Below, in pieces: positions 21,358 through 34,561 of a DNA stretch of 64,000 nucleotides. The notes below the pieces were generated by a model. It was not told the origin of the DNA. It searched no databases and saw only the letters and a program-made list of their open reading frames with translations. The stretch is from Ophthalmolycus amberensis (Eukaryota > Chordata > Actinopteri > Perciformes > Zoarcidae): positions 1-64,000 of the forward strand of contig JAFEUB010001186.1 in assembly GCA_024529925.1 (NCBI GenBank), in the 5' to 3' direction. Position numbers and translations under genes: made by a program. Each line of letters starts with the position of its first letter. The stretch's first letter is position 1.

Positions 21358-23190
21358 TTTAACTGGAGTGGGCAGAGTGAATTAAGTCAGACATTGTGAT
21401 CACACAGTAGAGTGGCTTTTATTTGAGTGTTAGTGTTTTAGATGTTCGTGAGGAGGTTCAGTAATTCATTCATTCCTTTGCCAGTCTTCCCTTCCCTCAC
21501 ACACTTATTTAAACGACCCTCTTTGGAACACATCCGTGTGTCAAGTGACTCACAAATTTGCTAAATTGTAGCCTGGAAGCAAGAATGACCTCAATCCTCT
21601 CCCCGTAGTTATTGATTACCAATGTAACAGAATGATTTTGAGATGCACTCTGTTATTTTGAATGGCAGCTGGACAGATGAGGCAAATGAGATTAAAGGCC
21701 TTCACACGTTTGCCGCTGTTCAAAATATTCAACACTTAAATAAATGATTCATACATGTGTTACTCTTCTGCACAAGGCAATGACAGATGATGTATAAGTG
21801 TTTAGGCATAGACTGTATGAAGTGGACGTAGTCGGCAGAACCGGAGGTTCTGTGTTTAAGTTAAGGTTGGGGATGGAACTAAAACGCTAAAACCTCCTGC
21901 ACCTTACTCCTGCATCAACACTCGACACGATGTCCTCACAACCTGGTTACACAATAATTATGTTTACTGTAAATGCAAGGCTTATGCAGGCTGAGCAATA
22001 CCTTTTCCATATAAATTTACAACTTTAAAGATACATGTCAGAATCAACAACAAAACTGAACAGCGGAGAAATTCATGAACTCGTGTATTTCAAAAAAAGC
22101 ACATCCTGACTGATTTGGTGACTCGCTAATATATTTTTTGACATGCATTTGCAGTTCAAAGCCTCATATTTTGCTTCATGTGTCACCGGGAATCAGCTCT
22201 TCACACAAAGATATCTGTGAAACCGAACGTGTTTGGTGTTCGGGGAAAGGAGCTGAGCTGATTATCTGTGCTTGTTAAAAAAAAACCTGACTGTCCCTGT
22301 GTGAAAAGTTACAGCCAAATTAAAATAGCCTCACCAAACAAATAATATACCACTGTCTCGTTGAGGCTCCTGCCTTTGAATTGAGATTTTTTATTTTTTT
22401 TGTGGTGTCTCGGTGTCAAAGTCATCATTAGCAGAGAATATTGAGTCACACAGGTATATGTGTACACACACATGCAAATGCAAGAACCCCAGCGCTGTCA
22501 TCGTTAGCTAGGTAAAACACAAACACACACACACACACACTCATGCAGCGTCTTTGAGGTGTTTTCTATGTGGCTTGTGGCAGATGGTCTAAATTATACA
22601 GCGAAGGAGAAACGGAAAGTCACTATGAGGTAGTGAGCTTTTCTCTCAAGCGTCACTTCCCTGGCTGTGTCTGGGCTGTCTATCCATCTGCTTTTTCCAC
22701 CTGCTTCATTGTCACCGCCATTTATCGTCCACGCTGAAGCACCGTAGGAAACATGCAGTGTACACAGCCTCAGAAGGAAGAGATCAGCGACACACTACAG
22801 GCAGACACTGTCGGCAGGCTGGTCAGAAGGCAACATTGGGGTTTAATGGAGATGAATTGGAGCAAAGGCTCGTGAGTTTACTTTAGTTTTTCTGAGCTTT
22901 GCTTTGTGTCTGCGTGGGTTTGCATGTGAGATGCTGCTGTGGCATTGGTGTGTTGTTTCCTTCCTACAACTATCTGCCGACAGCCCACATGTGTATGAGA
23001 CCGTATCTTGTGGTGTGGCGCTGTCAACATCTTTTTATCAAAATGAATAATTAAGTTGATATTGTGCTGACCTGGTGAATATTCTTAAACAAATGTACAA
23101 CATGGCCTCTGCCTAAATGAATAGGTTGCCTGCCAATGATTACCAAAAAAACATAAATGTACAGTGACAGGCGCATATTATAAAACAATT
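21351..23190. other. Unassigned stretch
   Basis: No gene is recognised. A 30-base fragment near 21808 (atagactgtatgaagtggac) resembles, in reverse, the end of the repeat at 5270-5570. A short (CA)n lies at 22523-22540. Confidence 0.4.
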
Positions 23191-23194
23191 GCAG

Positions 23195-23325
23195 TTTTAC
23201 ACACGTGGTTAACATACGTCAACATACGTGCTTAGGTTTAGGCAACACAACTAACATAAGTATGTCATAAAATGAACCCGAACACCGGTCTCCTGGGTGA
23301 GAGTCCTGCGTTTGTTTGATCTTTG
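23195..23325 (+). repeat. Dispersed percomorph-type repeat, copy A
   Basis: The order acatacgtgcttaggtttag, gcaacacaactaacataag, then ggtctcctgggtgagagtcc and tgcgtttgtttga defines a family present again at 38343-38455 (same strand) and 62770-62995 (opposite strand). A related piece (ggatgggtccaacaaacag) lies at 23498-23520. Non-coding. I recall this family as frequent in perch-like fishes. Confidence 0.55.
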
Positions 23326-23527
23326 TCACTCTTTAAACTCAGGCTGGTCTCATCAAGCATTTATATCTGTACTTACAAAAAGAAAATGCGCCATAATTCA
23401 CATGTATACCATGAAATAATTTCTTATGTTATCCACGTAATCATGAACAAGTAGTATTAGAACTGCAAAAACCCTCAAGAAGCAGGCAGGAGGGGCAGTG
23501 GATGGGTCCAACAAACAGCGATGTGTA

Positions 23528-23541
23528 GGGGGGGGGGGGGG
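23528..23541. repeat. Poly-G run
   Basis: Fourteen consecutive G. It may be prone to length error in sequencing. Confidence 0.9.
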
Positions 23542-23544
23542 CTT

Positions 23545-25395
23545 AATAGGCCCACAGTATAAGAACAGTCCGTAGGCCGCGAGCAGGTTAATCCGTCTCT
23601 GCCATCTTGTACAGTTCATTGAGCAAAGCACGTCAGTTACTATAAAGTCATAGATCTGTGCACATTGTCACGTCTGTCATTTTCACCATCAGTCTTGTGT
23701 GGCGGCTCACTTCACAAGAATATGGATTCCACATCCAGTGTAGGCTAGAAGCAAATACTCAAGGTGCACAGGGAAAAGAGGATCAAGGAGTATCATTTTC
23801 AAACAAATGAGACAGTTCTCATCATCTACTTCACTTCATTCATCATTTCCCAGCTCTGTCTCTCTTTTCAACATTCAGAATGCCAAGTGTGCTGCAAAAA
23901 TACACCTTTTAATTCTCACTGAAAGTCATTTCAGAACAGTTTTAATGTAAAAAGGGAAAACAAAAATCTGGCAAACAGGTTTATTTCTCACTGAGATTAG
24001 CTAACATCTCTGGAACTACAAATGGAAGATTAACTGTTGAGGGACATGAAGTCTGTCTGTGATTATCAAAACAAATAGCACATTTTGCAATTTACTCTGT
24101 TCTGCATTCATCTGGACGGGAACAAGCAAAACACCTCACTGCTGAGTGCAGACAGTAAGTCCTGTAATAACTGCAGGTATAGATGTGAATGTCCGATGCA
24201 ACTCTAGCCAGCATTACCAGCTGCTTTGCTTGTGTCCTATTGTCAAGTTGCAATACATGGTTTCTTGCATTGTTTTCTTGTGAAATACAGGATGTGATAC
24301 AAATTTGACAAACGCAGGAAGCAGATGCAGAGTGCACTGAAGAGATCAGCAGCAAAACCTCGGAGTGTCTTGAATGGAGCAATGCGGCATAGTACTGCTT
24401 ATGAATTCAACATGTTATCGGTAAGCGGGAAGAATTGTTCATTTTTTTCCTTAAAAAGTTGTTTTGAAGAAGATGTTTTTTTCAATTTATTTTTTCTAAT
24501 GTTGAACTTTGGACTTTGCTGTCAGAGCAGCTGATAAAAGCATTATCACCTTTATTTCTACAGGATGTCTTCACATGCTTAATCTGCAGACAAAGGCACA
24601 GCTGCCCACGGATGAATGGACATCATACAACCACACACGCACACATCTGCACAGTGCTTTTAGATATGACCCTGCGAGCATATAAGAATGCACTGAATTA
24701 CTAGAAATGAAAATGGCAGATTGCACGTATAGCAGGAGAAGCGAGCGACGGGATTCGCCGATTGGGATGGTCAGGTGACCACCGCTGGGCGTCAACGAAT
24801 AGACAGTCGGCCCGACTTAAATGAACAGACGATCTGGCTTCACCTTCCCAGCTTTCATGCTGCACATTTCTCAGGTCGCCAAGCTGAAGTAATTAATGCT
24901 GCACTCCTCGAGGCGTTTCCACTGCATGAAGGAATGTGATCAACAGCCCTCATGGCTGTGATGTTTTTATATACACTTTCTAGAGAAAAGTCACTTGAAT
25001 CAATTTGTGTCAGTTAGTGAGGTGTTGCTCTTCTTTTTTTTTTTTTTGTTCAGACACAATTGCTACAGGCTGCTGTTCTTTAGAGCTATTTATTTCAAAG
25101 AACGTGTTCTTTTGTGGGTTTGTTAAGTTAGTCATTTTCTCTTTAGACCATTAAATATAAACCATCAGGTCACACATAACTCATTTGCTACTAGGTTATA
25201 ATAGAGTGTCACTTTGAAGTAGAGAGAGACAAATATTGTGTCATCACCATTGACAGTCTTGTAGGCTACACAATGTGGCTGACATTATTGAAACTTAGCC
25301 AGCAGTTTAATAAGGAATGTGGACTTTTAATTAACGTGCAAACACAGGTGTCACACAGACGGTAGGTTGAAATACTCTAACTTGCAAGAATACTT
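23545..25395. other. Unassigned stretch
   Basis: No gene or transposon end could be supported. An 11 to 12-T run lies near 25037. The ORF at 24325-24420 ends at a gtaagc but lacks a convincing acceptor or homology. Confidence 0.4.
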
Positions 25396-25398
25396 TAA

Positions 25399-25605
25399 AA
25401 CTAGAAAATGCATTTCCTGCTGAAAATGCGTTGGAATGCTGAAATTTGAAATTAATTGCAAAAACATTGTTGAAAATAGATATCCAATTTTAAAAAAATT
25501 GCAAAAAGCTTAATAATTCAAAAAGTTTAAAGATTCCAACTATGAAAAGTCATATCACCCCTCTCCTGAAAGAGCTGAACATTTTGATATTCTAACGGTT
25601 TCTGT
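25399..25605 (+). repeat. Interspersed repeat family R1, copy 1 (partial)
   Basis: This block matches the block at 55845-56062 over about 205 bases with only a few differences, and weakly matches part of 58750-58875. Shared words include aaaatgcatttcctgctg, gcgttggaatgctgaaattt, gcttaataattcaaaaagtt and tcatatcacccctctcctga. After 25605 the similarity stops and a GT-rich sequence begins, so this copy is truncated. No coding capacity. Confidence 0.85.
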
Positions 25606-25612
25606 TTCACAG

Positions 25613-27885
25613 TGATACTGTGTGTGTGTGTGTTGACAATATGCAAGCTGGGAACAGTAGGGCTAAATCCCCAAATGAACGGTGTTGGGTTGACAGGCCT
25701 AAAACACAGAACTAACACATGCTGTGTGATATTTTTTTGTTTTTCTGTATTTGTATTTGCTATTTTGAGTGCACACGTATGGCAAAATGCAGTGCACTAA
25801 GACCACAAAAGGTTGAGGAATGATTCTCACCCTCATTGGTCACCATCGTGGCTTCGTGGCCGAATGGGAGGGACCACTAAACTTGAGAAAAAGGCGGCTA
25901 ACCTGCTAGATAACAGCGGCACAAGCAACGTTCATTCTTATGTATCAAGGGCAGCTATTTGTAATTTTGTGAACACAGTTCTTTGTACATGCACAACAGC
26001 TAATTAGACACAATTGACACATTAATACAAATAAGTACACGGTGAAGGCTGCTACATGGACGTGTATTTGGAGGTATCCAAATTGAGTCTGGTGAAAATG
26101 TTCACCTCAACCTCTAATTAGGTTTCAACCTATCGATGAAAGGCAGGATGGGAAATTAAAGAGAAGAGAAGAGAAGCTATTGAATGTTTTTCCTCCTCTA
26201 TCTCAGCACTTCAGTGTGGAAACCTTTAGTTTCTGACTGAAATGTTAGCCAACATCATTATGTATTCTTTTTTTCTATCTGTCTCACTGCTGTTCTCTCC
26301 CTTTGCATTGCTCTATTTCCAACTCTCTCCCTGTTCCTTCTCTATGCAGTAATTCATTTCAAAATGTGCAATCAGGCTTTACAGAGACAAGACGAACAAC
26401 AACTAAATTAAAAGCTCTACTTTAAAACAGATGGGAAGTATCTCTTAATCATGTTTCACTATAGCTCTGCTATCGCTGTATTTCCTGCACTGTCATCCCG
26501 TTTCTCTCACTTTTCAGTTGGTTTGTCCAAATATAAGACACAAGAAGGTCACCCATTCAATTCACTCTGAATACTTACATTTTCTCTATGAAAACAACAA
26601 CAACAAAGCTTTCTGTCTTTTAACCAAGACAGTGTTCTTTCCATGTTTCTGTTTAGTTGCCACAAAGCATAATTGACAAACATCACTCAAAATATAAACT
26701 ATCTTGAACGTCTTCAAAGGATGATAACGCTGTGCAACCTTTTATGATACAGAATATGTCTTAATGTCTGGCAGACATGTATCTCAGAGGGCAGAACCAC
26801 TCGGTAACGTGTTGGAGGAACACAGAGTCATTTAGTGCTTGGTGATGCAAAGTGCAGCAGTCTCATTGGGACAATTGAAGGACACATGCAATGTACACTC
26901 AAACCACTAATGTCTGATTTACAACCAAACCAGGCTAAACTTTGACCCCTACCACAGCCATGTGTCACAACCCCAATAATGAATGTCTGGTGACATTTGA
27001 AAAACTGAAACTTTCTTGGGTAGGGTTAGATATACAGTGACTACACAGGAGATGACATTCTCCGAAAATAAAAACAAAAACCTATGTATGTCAGGCTTGG
27101 GAAGACTTGTTTCTGAAATAAATATGTTTTTAACTAGACTCAAAAAAGCAGTGCTAAATTTGACAGTGTCTGAGTGTGACAGTGTTTCAGAGTGTTTCAG
27201 ATCCACAGTTACTGCTGTCAATGTTTTTGACTAGGTTTTCAGTGTTGGTCCCTATGTCAACCACCGGCACAATGAATGATTCCTATCTCAATTTTACGAA
27301 AATAAATGGAAGAAATGTCATCTATCGATGCAGTTCATAAGGCTCACCGATTGGTGCAGGTTTAACCATGTGTCATTTTGCACACATCACGTACAGAGGC
27401 CTATAGCATTGAGCAGAGTTTCATACTGAAATTGAACCTCCTCTTTCAAATGACTAAGAACTGCTAACGGATGCCTCATTGTCCTCATTGTCTGGATCAA
27501 AGGCTCTCTGTTCAATTTAGGACGGAGGTTCTGTTTCAATGGATCTGCAGTATGTCAGAACAGAGCCTCGCTGGCACAGGGAGGCTCCACAGGGATGTCT
27601 GTTATCTGCAGTTGTATTTTCTCTGTAGCTTAATGAACCGTGGCTCCATAGTTTCAGCACAATTGTTTTAAATATGCCGATTGACATGGGGCTGCCACAA
27701 AAACGATAATAAATGTGATTGAACTTAGTCATATGGAACTTGCAGAGGCCCTACAGAAAATGTACAAAGGTGATTATGAATACATTTCCAGAGGAAACCA
27801 AATAGCCTGTTATCTGGAATGCCAAATGTAGCAATTACACCTGCTGTTCCCAGGAAGCTATAACTCTCTTTACCAGGATTCCTAA
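25613..27885. other. Unassigned stretch of about 2.3 kb
   Basis: AT-rich, with short acaacaacaa and gaagagaagaga words. No gene, exon or transposon end is supported. Confidence 0.4.
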
Positions 27886-27889
27886 GGTT

Positions 27890-28330
27890 TCTTGCAATCC
27901 ATTAAAAGTGGTTTCAAACGAATGACTTCTGATAATTCATAATGAAATTGTGTTACTCTAGTTCTCCATGGCAATCCATTCAATAGTTGTAGAGAAATTT
28001 CATTGACAACCACAAATCGTGGCACCATAGAGGAGGAGTCAGCGGATTGCCAATATTCCACAGGATAAGTGAACATATTACATTTCATCCTTTCGGCACG
28101 ATAGATGAAATATGGGAATCCATCCAATAGATGTTAAGATATTTCACCAAAAAACAACAATGTCAACCTCATGGTGGTGCTAGGATAATTCAGTGGGTCA
28201 CCAAAGTCAGTAGGATTTATCCGCCGAGGACCATGAATGTACCAAATTTCAGGACAATCCATACAATAGTCGTAGAGATAGTTACAACCAAAGTGGTGGA
28301 CCGTCCAACAGACTGACATTGCCATGCCTT
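27890..28330. repeat. Dispersed fish repeat with three internal 140-bp units
   Basis: The word caatccatncaatagttgt (with variation) starts units at about 27973, 28118 and 28257, spaced 145 and 139 bases apart. Between them occur atttcaccaaaa, acctcatggtggtgct, caccaaagtcagtaggattt and ccaaagtggtggaccg. This layout matches the 3' part of an abundant teleost repeat that I recognise, probably the same family as the pieces at 9538 and 14375. It is non-coding and diverged. Confidence 0.65.
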
Positions 28331-31300
28331 GAGCCATGCCGTTAGCATTAGCAAGCTGCTAGTTTAGCATGAAAAGCAATTGGAAGAAACCTGCACGTGA
28401 AATCCAGTCAAATTCCCTCAAAAAAGTTCTTCATTATGCAAATATAGCCTGACACACATAGGCTAAATATCCAGCAGGTATTTTTCTGAGTAAAGGGAGC
28501 ACATTGGGAGGGGAAGTCACAGGATTCTTTGACCATAATCACACTGCAAATGTGTTCTACCTTACTAAAACTATTTCCCCATTATTTTGTCCTTCTTGTC
28601 CTTGTGTATCAAAATCACTTTTGGGCAAATGGAAAGCAGCTTGCTGCTGCGGTTGACTGACTGACATCAGGCAATGCCAACTGTTCTGACGTGTTGTTTT
28701 CTTTAAAGTGCTCTTTCATACGGCCGCGATATGCGCCAGGCACCCTGAGTTCAGCGGTACACGAGCCCTCGCAACACATGAGGACAAACCACAAGAGTTT
28801 ATTCCCCGAGTGCAAAGCTGCTACACTGTCTGTCCTGGATGAACCCCCTGACCCCGGGTGTCTGATACTGTAATACAGCCAGATGAAGAGATGTCCAGAG
28901 AGGCAGGGGGAGTCAATGAGAGAGATGGAGGGCAGGGGAAGAGGGAGGAAGGAAGAGATTAAGGAGGAAGGACAGGGGAGGGAAGGAGGGATGCGACTGA
29001 AGCGTGTTCTGTGCCTCGCTAGTGATTTCTCCATCTTCTTGTCTCTCTAGCTGCCTTTCTCACTTCTCTCCATGGTGAAGGGCAGAGAGGGGACAGGGCT
29101 GCTATCCTCAACCCAGGTCAGGGCCCCTCAGCCTGGGGCAGCATCCCACTAATCCCCCCCCCCCTCTACATATTGGCAGAGAGTAGGTTTCCATCCAACC
29201 GTCTGGCACACTTGAAGTGACGCTGCAAGGACATGTACTTACACTCTAATACACCCAGGAAATACTTTACAATACACAGCAACGATAGAGATGAACCGCT
29301 GTCCTTCTGAGAGGCTGCTGTGGCAATATATGTCAGCACATCAATATGCAGTTGCACTTGTTGCTCGCTCGGTGATCCACCCTTGACAACCACAATCTTT
29401 ACCTAAAGTTCATTGTTTTTAATCATGCAATAGAACAGATCTGTGCACAGCAGTATGGGTCAGCCACTGATGGACAACTCACAGCTGCTTCTTTTCTGCT
29501 GCTGAGACAAGGTCTAACTCCAATGGCTTTCCCCGCTTCTTTCTTTCCAGCTGATACGGTAGTCATTCCCATAGCTGTTGGCAAATCTATCCAAAGCAAC
29601 ACACCTGAAATGCACAGCATTCATCCCTCCTGGGATTGATGTTGAGGCTGGTTTAGACAAAGCTGTAGACTATGTGTTTACTCAACAGCAGCACGCAGTC
29701 CTTTACGCAGAGATACACATTAGAAACAGCATGACCATTTAATTAGAAGCTCTTATTAATGGTTGAAAAAACCAGTTGAAAGTACACCATTAGTTTCTAG
29801 ATACCAGTAGTCACGAAGGCCAACTCAATTTGTTGGTCCACTTATCGATGCAGTTGTCCAAACCTTCACTTTTTCATTATCCATTAATCCGTGCATTCCC
29901 AAACGTTCATCAGTCTACCATCAGTCGCCACTGTCCCTCCACCCAGAACAAAGTCATCCGGATACTGGATCAGTCATCCATCAATCAGTTAGCCGGGCAA
30001 TTAGCCACCCATCCAGCCAGTCAGCGTGCGGCGAGTCTGGTCGAAGCAACCAGTCGGGTCAGGTCATGTGAGTAATGAAGAGGAAGAGACAGATTCACAG
30101 CAAACCGTGGAGTCACGACCCACATATCATCCCTCTCTGACTCCTCTCATCTGTCTGTCTCCACCCACCTGTCTCTCCTTTCCCTCTGTTTAAACTCTCG
30201 ACTCATCTTTTCACAGAAAGTGACCTCCGGCATTTCCAGGAATTAAAATGACTGCGGATGACTGTGGTTCCTCTTCTTCTCTCTTTGTCTGGTGTTCACA
30301 GTTTTCGGGACAGCAGTCATGTGAAACTCCAGAGCGACTGTGAGCAAGTCTATGAGACGAGTAAATATACTTTTCTAAGTCTTGCAATCCAGTGTTACTT
30401 GTGGAAATCATAATGATTGTTGCTTACTGTGGAAATTTAGTCTCATACTATCATATTTCATAAATAAAAATGTAGGGCGAGATGGTGGTTAGGACTACAC
30501 CCCAGGTTCTTTTGGGTCAAATCAGATTAAATACCCTCAGCTGATTTTAAAATGTAACCTCTGAAGCAAAGCTGAAGTAGATGACATTGTACAGGCGATT
30601 TGGAAGAACGGTTGAACTACAGCTCTCAGGGTTCCTATGCAGGAGGCACATCAGTTCCTATGCTGCCACCAAAGTATAAAGGCAGACAGGTTTACTTTGT
30701 GTTTTCACCTCATTTAGGATGAGAAGGTAAATATACCATATTCTTTTATACAGAAATATGCTTTGAGCGTCATAAAATACCATCTTAAGAACAGGCACAC
30801 ACTCAATGGAAGGGTCGAGTTCGACTGAGCAAACTTAACTTTTTGTTAGATTTCAAACTAACTGTTTAGCAAGTTGTGAGAAAAAAGTCTATTGCTAACA
30901 GTAAAGACTAGCGTTACGTTGTGCTGTTGAAGATGAAGATGCTGCACAAGGTAACATGGTGTAACAATCGTCACAGCACTGTTAGCTTCACATCCTGACT
31001 AACACCACGGGACAACTGGTATTTGTAGAGGTTTTGAAGGCAGGATGAGTCTAAGCATCAGTCGAAAAGTGACATCACGAGGTAATCCAGTTCCATTCCA
31101 GAGGATATGCTTTGATAATCTGTAAAAAACGTTTTTTTTACTCCAATGCATTTTAGCTAATGTTGGCCACGTTAGCCTTTGGATCTATTTAGCTAATTTA
31201 GTCAAGTATTTATTTCCGAAGTAACACACAAGAAACTACTATCATCAATGCTGCAGGGAGTCCTGAGGGAAAAAAGTCGTAAAAAAGAAAAGATGCTAAA

Positions 31301-33915
31301 GGCCCAGGCGAGAAAACTGGTTCTGAAAAGTGAAGCCCGCATGATGTTCATGTGTTTCCACTTCATGCAAGTTCACCTGTTACCTTTTTGGTTGCCTTAT
31401 TCAGCGTTCAGTTTTACTCAAGATTCAAAGCCGTGACTACATCCACTTCTTATGAACTCTATGGTAAGGCCTTACTTTCCTCTTATTGACTCACAGACCT
31501 GGGCTCCCCAAGTATAAGCTCTGCAGTTGGACTGTCACTCTGCAAGTGTTACCAAGCCTACAGGACATGCTGCGGAGTCAGACTAGCATACAGTACAGTA
31601 ATGTATAACAGTTTGAATATGAAGCATTAAAACAAATCATACCGTCTGTGTAATAAAGCATGGGCCCTTGTGTTTCCAGTAAGGGTCCCCATGGTCCCTT
31701 GTGTGTTCAGTATTGCAGGCTGGTAGAGAATGAGTGGGCAGAATGGCGGCGGTGCTAATGAAGAAGACCCTTGACTGGGGTGGGTGCCTTGCCAATGTAC
31801 AGTCGAGGTTTCTATGTACATTGAAACGACAGCAAAGAGAGTGGAAAAGGCCCAGCCACGGTTATACAACCACAACACTTATGCAGTGAACAGCCCGTCA
31901 AACGGGCTCTAAAGCTACTGCCTGTGCAGCAGCACCGCCACTGTCCTGAAGAAACCCCGTTGCTTCCAGTTTTCATGCACCCAACCATCCATCATGAATA
32001 GACCATATACTGGATGAGTTCAGTCTTTCATGCATTATTTAAATACTCCATACAGCATCTTCATCAGATATTACACACATGCTGCAATTGCTTTGCTTCC
32101 ATACATTTATATTCATATAATGCAGGCGATCGACTTTGTTTTCTCAGTGAAGAAGGATCCAAGCATGAAGTTGAAGCTCTCAGTTTAGCAGTCAGTCTAC
32201 GTTCTGACCCTCAGCTGAAGAAAGTCCCACTCTCATGGACTCTGCTCTGGAAGTAAGAACACTTTATCCAGAATCCCATGATGTTCAAACGTAAATAACA
32301 AAACAAATATATATATATATGCAGTATAATAATAATATAATATGAATGTCTCATAACAAGTAAAATAAGGACTGGATTAAAAAATGAAATACATAACAGA
32401 AAGCTTTTTGAAAAATGTGTATCTTAAAATAATGTAGCTAATTTAAAATGAAATGAACTGAATTGTCCTGCAGCTTTAAATTCAGATAATTCAGGTGTGA
32501 AGTCACCCAAACAAGCCACGATATTATATTCTCATCTTCTAAAAAGAGACATTAGTGTGCAGGGACTTTATCTGTGGTTATTGAAACCACTTGTTTCCGC
32601 TCTATGTCCTCTCTGTTCACATCATTGTTGTACATATTGATGTTAAGGTTCTGATCATATTGGGCTCTTAGATCGTTTATTTTTCTTTGTCTTCATTTCG
32701 GATGTGAGTGGGTACATTTGCTCAAAAGAGTTAAGCTTTGTCTCGTAGTGGGCGCTTCACATGACTGCTTTTAATCATCGCCACGGTCTCTGAACATGTG
32801 AGACATACTGGTTTTGAACTGTCCGTGGGAAGAATGAACATTTAAGTGTCTGTACATTCTTGGTTAAAGGCTCTTGTTTTGTTACAATTGTTAAGTCAGT
32901 ATGTTATACGTTTTATTTTGAAAGAGGAAATGCCCTGTAACTTGTCAGGTGACTTATAATCAGGAAGTGAAGGAAGAGCGTGGCTCAGAGCCGCTGTTTT
33001 CGGTAGTTTTCCAATCCAGTTGACTCTGCCTGCATCTTATGCCTTTTGATAGCAGTCATTGGTATTTATTGATTTGTTTTATTGTTACTTATGATCGCAG
33101 ATGATTATTTTTGTGAAGAAGATTTACATTTACAATTCCCCTCTGAGTTACATTCAAGTTTCATCTTTTCATTTACCTTTTGTTAGTGCTGGCATGGTCC
33201 CCCATATGTAGAAACTGTTATGGAACCACTGATTTTGTAAATGCTTTACACTTCATTTTTGATCCCTAAACCATCTACAGTTGTTGTATTGATCTTAATA
33301 TCAGCCATCTCCCACATGTACATACCAGTGTGCCTGTTCAGAGAACCGCTGCCTGCAAAGACCCGCTTCGGATGACAGTTTTGACTCGTAATTCAACACT
33401 GCAAGTCTTTGGGTCCCCAACAATACACCAGTCAAGTGTATAGCAGACCGAATGGACTGCTCTAGAGACATCTGGAGGACACAGACATCCAGACAAGAGA
33501 TGCCTCGCTTTATAGTTCGCTTGAAATTAAAGTGCCAACCCCCTGTAAAAGAATAAAAGAAGGACTTAATAATCCTGCAACTGAGACCAACTTTGGATGT
33601 TTTCTCTAAAAGTTGTGTCGGCAAGATTTAGCAAACCAAAGGCTTTCTGCCTCATTTCAGAGGAAGTGCTTACATATTTCTGTAAGACGGGACTCAGAAA
33701 TAATCATGCAAAACAGACAGATGTGGCTAGATTCTAGAGGATTGGATGGGTGAACAAATGCAAATAATTATGTTATATAAACACATATTCAAAACTGTTC
33801 ACACTTGCACATAATCCCTCAGAAACCGTTTGTATGTGCTGCAGGGAAGTCACTGTGTGGATGCTTTTGACTCGGAAAGCAAAATAGATTTCTAGATATA
33901 ATATCCTACCCGCAA
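28331..33915. other. Unassigned stretch of about 5.6 kb
   Basis: No gene could be supported. Simple features inside it are a purine-rich tract at about 28890-28990, eleven C at 29154-29164 and a short (AT)n at 32308-32321. The 139-aa minus ORF at 28615-29034 spans the purine tract. The 107-aa minus ORF at 33301-33624 is the longest plain ORF and matches no family I recognise. Confidence 0.4.
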
Positions 33916-33918
33916 ACA

Positions 33919-34230
33919 GTGTGTGTGTGTGTGTGTGTGTGTGTGGTCTGACCAGTGCTGTGGGGGGGGGACATAAATCTGTTTACACAGTCAAATTGTG
34001 GGGACTCGCCTTTCTTATGGGGACAAAATGCATGTCCCCATATCGTACTTTAGTGTAGACCTTGTTTAAGTTTAGGATAAGGTTAGCATTAGCTTAAGGT
34101 TCAGGTATATGGTAGTATTATGCTGGTAGCAGTTATGGTTAGGGTTCGGGTAAGTCTACAAGAAATTAATGTAAGTCAATGTGATGTCCCCAAAAGTATT
34201 GAAAACACGAGTGTGTGTGTGTGTGTGAGA
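33919..34230 (+). repeat. GT-bounded fish repeat (gtggggact ... gatgtccccaaaag)
   Basis: A (GT)n tract at 33919-33945 leads into ttgtggggactcgcctttct, a small perfect hairpin ATGGGGAC/GTCCCCAT (34017-34041, nine-base loop), a ggttagg-rich middle, then gtaagtcaatgtgatgtccc and caaaagtattgaaaacacga, ending in a second GT tract at 34211-34226. I recognise this arrangement as a repeat common in fish, in which the element sits between GT runs. No coding capacity. Confidence 0.6.
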
Positions 34231-34273
34231 GAGAGAGTTGGTGGACGTATCCTGTTGTTGGTGTTAGTTTATA

Positions 34274-34278
<5 letters not shown>

Positions 34279-34326
<48 letters not shown>
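34279..34326. repeat. (GT)n microsatellite
   Basis: About 24 uninterrupted GT units, among the longest in the window. A (CA)n tract follows at 34542-34561. Confidence 0.97.
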
Positions 34327-34331
<5 letters not shown>

Positions 34332-34561
34332 GAGTCCGAAGCTTTGCTTACGATCTTAACGTTTTAACATCTTCGTGTTTTTGGGCGAGATCTGTAAATA
34401 GTTCCATCGACAGCGTGCAGCAGTGACACGCCAAGAGATAAAACACACATCACAGACACTAAACGCCTAAAAGATGACACACAATACACACACAAACACC
34501 AGCAGTGATCCACCGAAACAAGGACACACAAACACCACTCCAACACACACACACACACACA

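Noticed and set aside
24325..24424. Possible exon starting at ATG and ending at a gtaagc donor
   Set aside because: No signal peptide, domain or upstream promoter is visible and the translated sequence resembles nothing I recognise; weaker than the candidate at 3251.
32014..32260. 80-codon ORF ending at gtaag, with a catataatgcag acceptor-like word inside
   Set aside because: The polypyrimidine tract is poor, no protein family is recognised and both signals are common by chance in AT-rich DNA.
34060..34160. ttaggg-like words considered as interstitial telomeric repeat
   Set aside because: Only scattered ggttag and gttaggg words occur, without a tandem TTAGGG array; they belong to the GT-bounded repeat.
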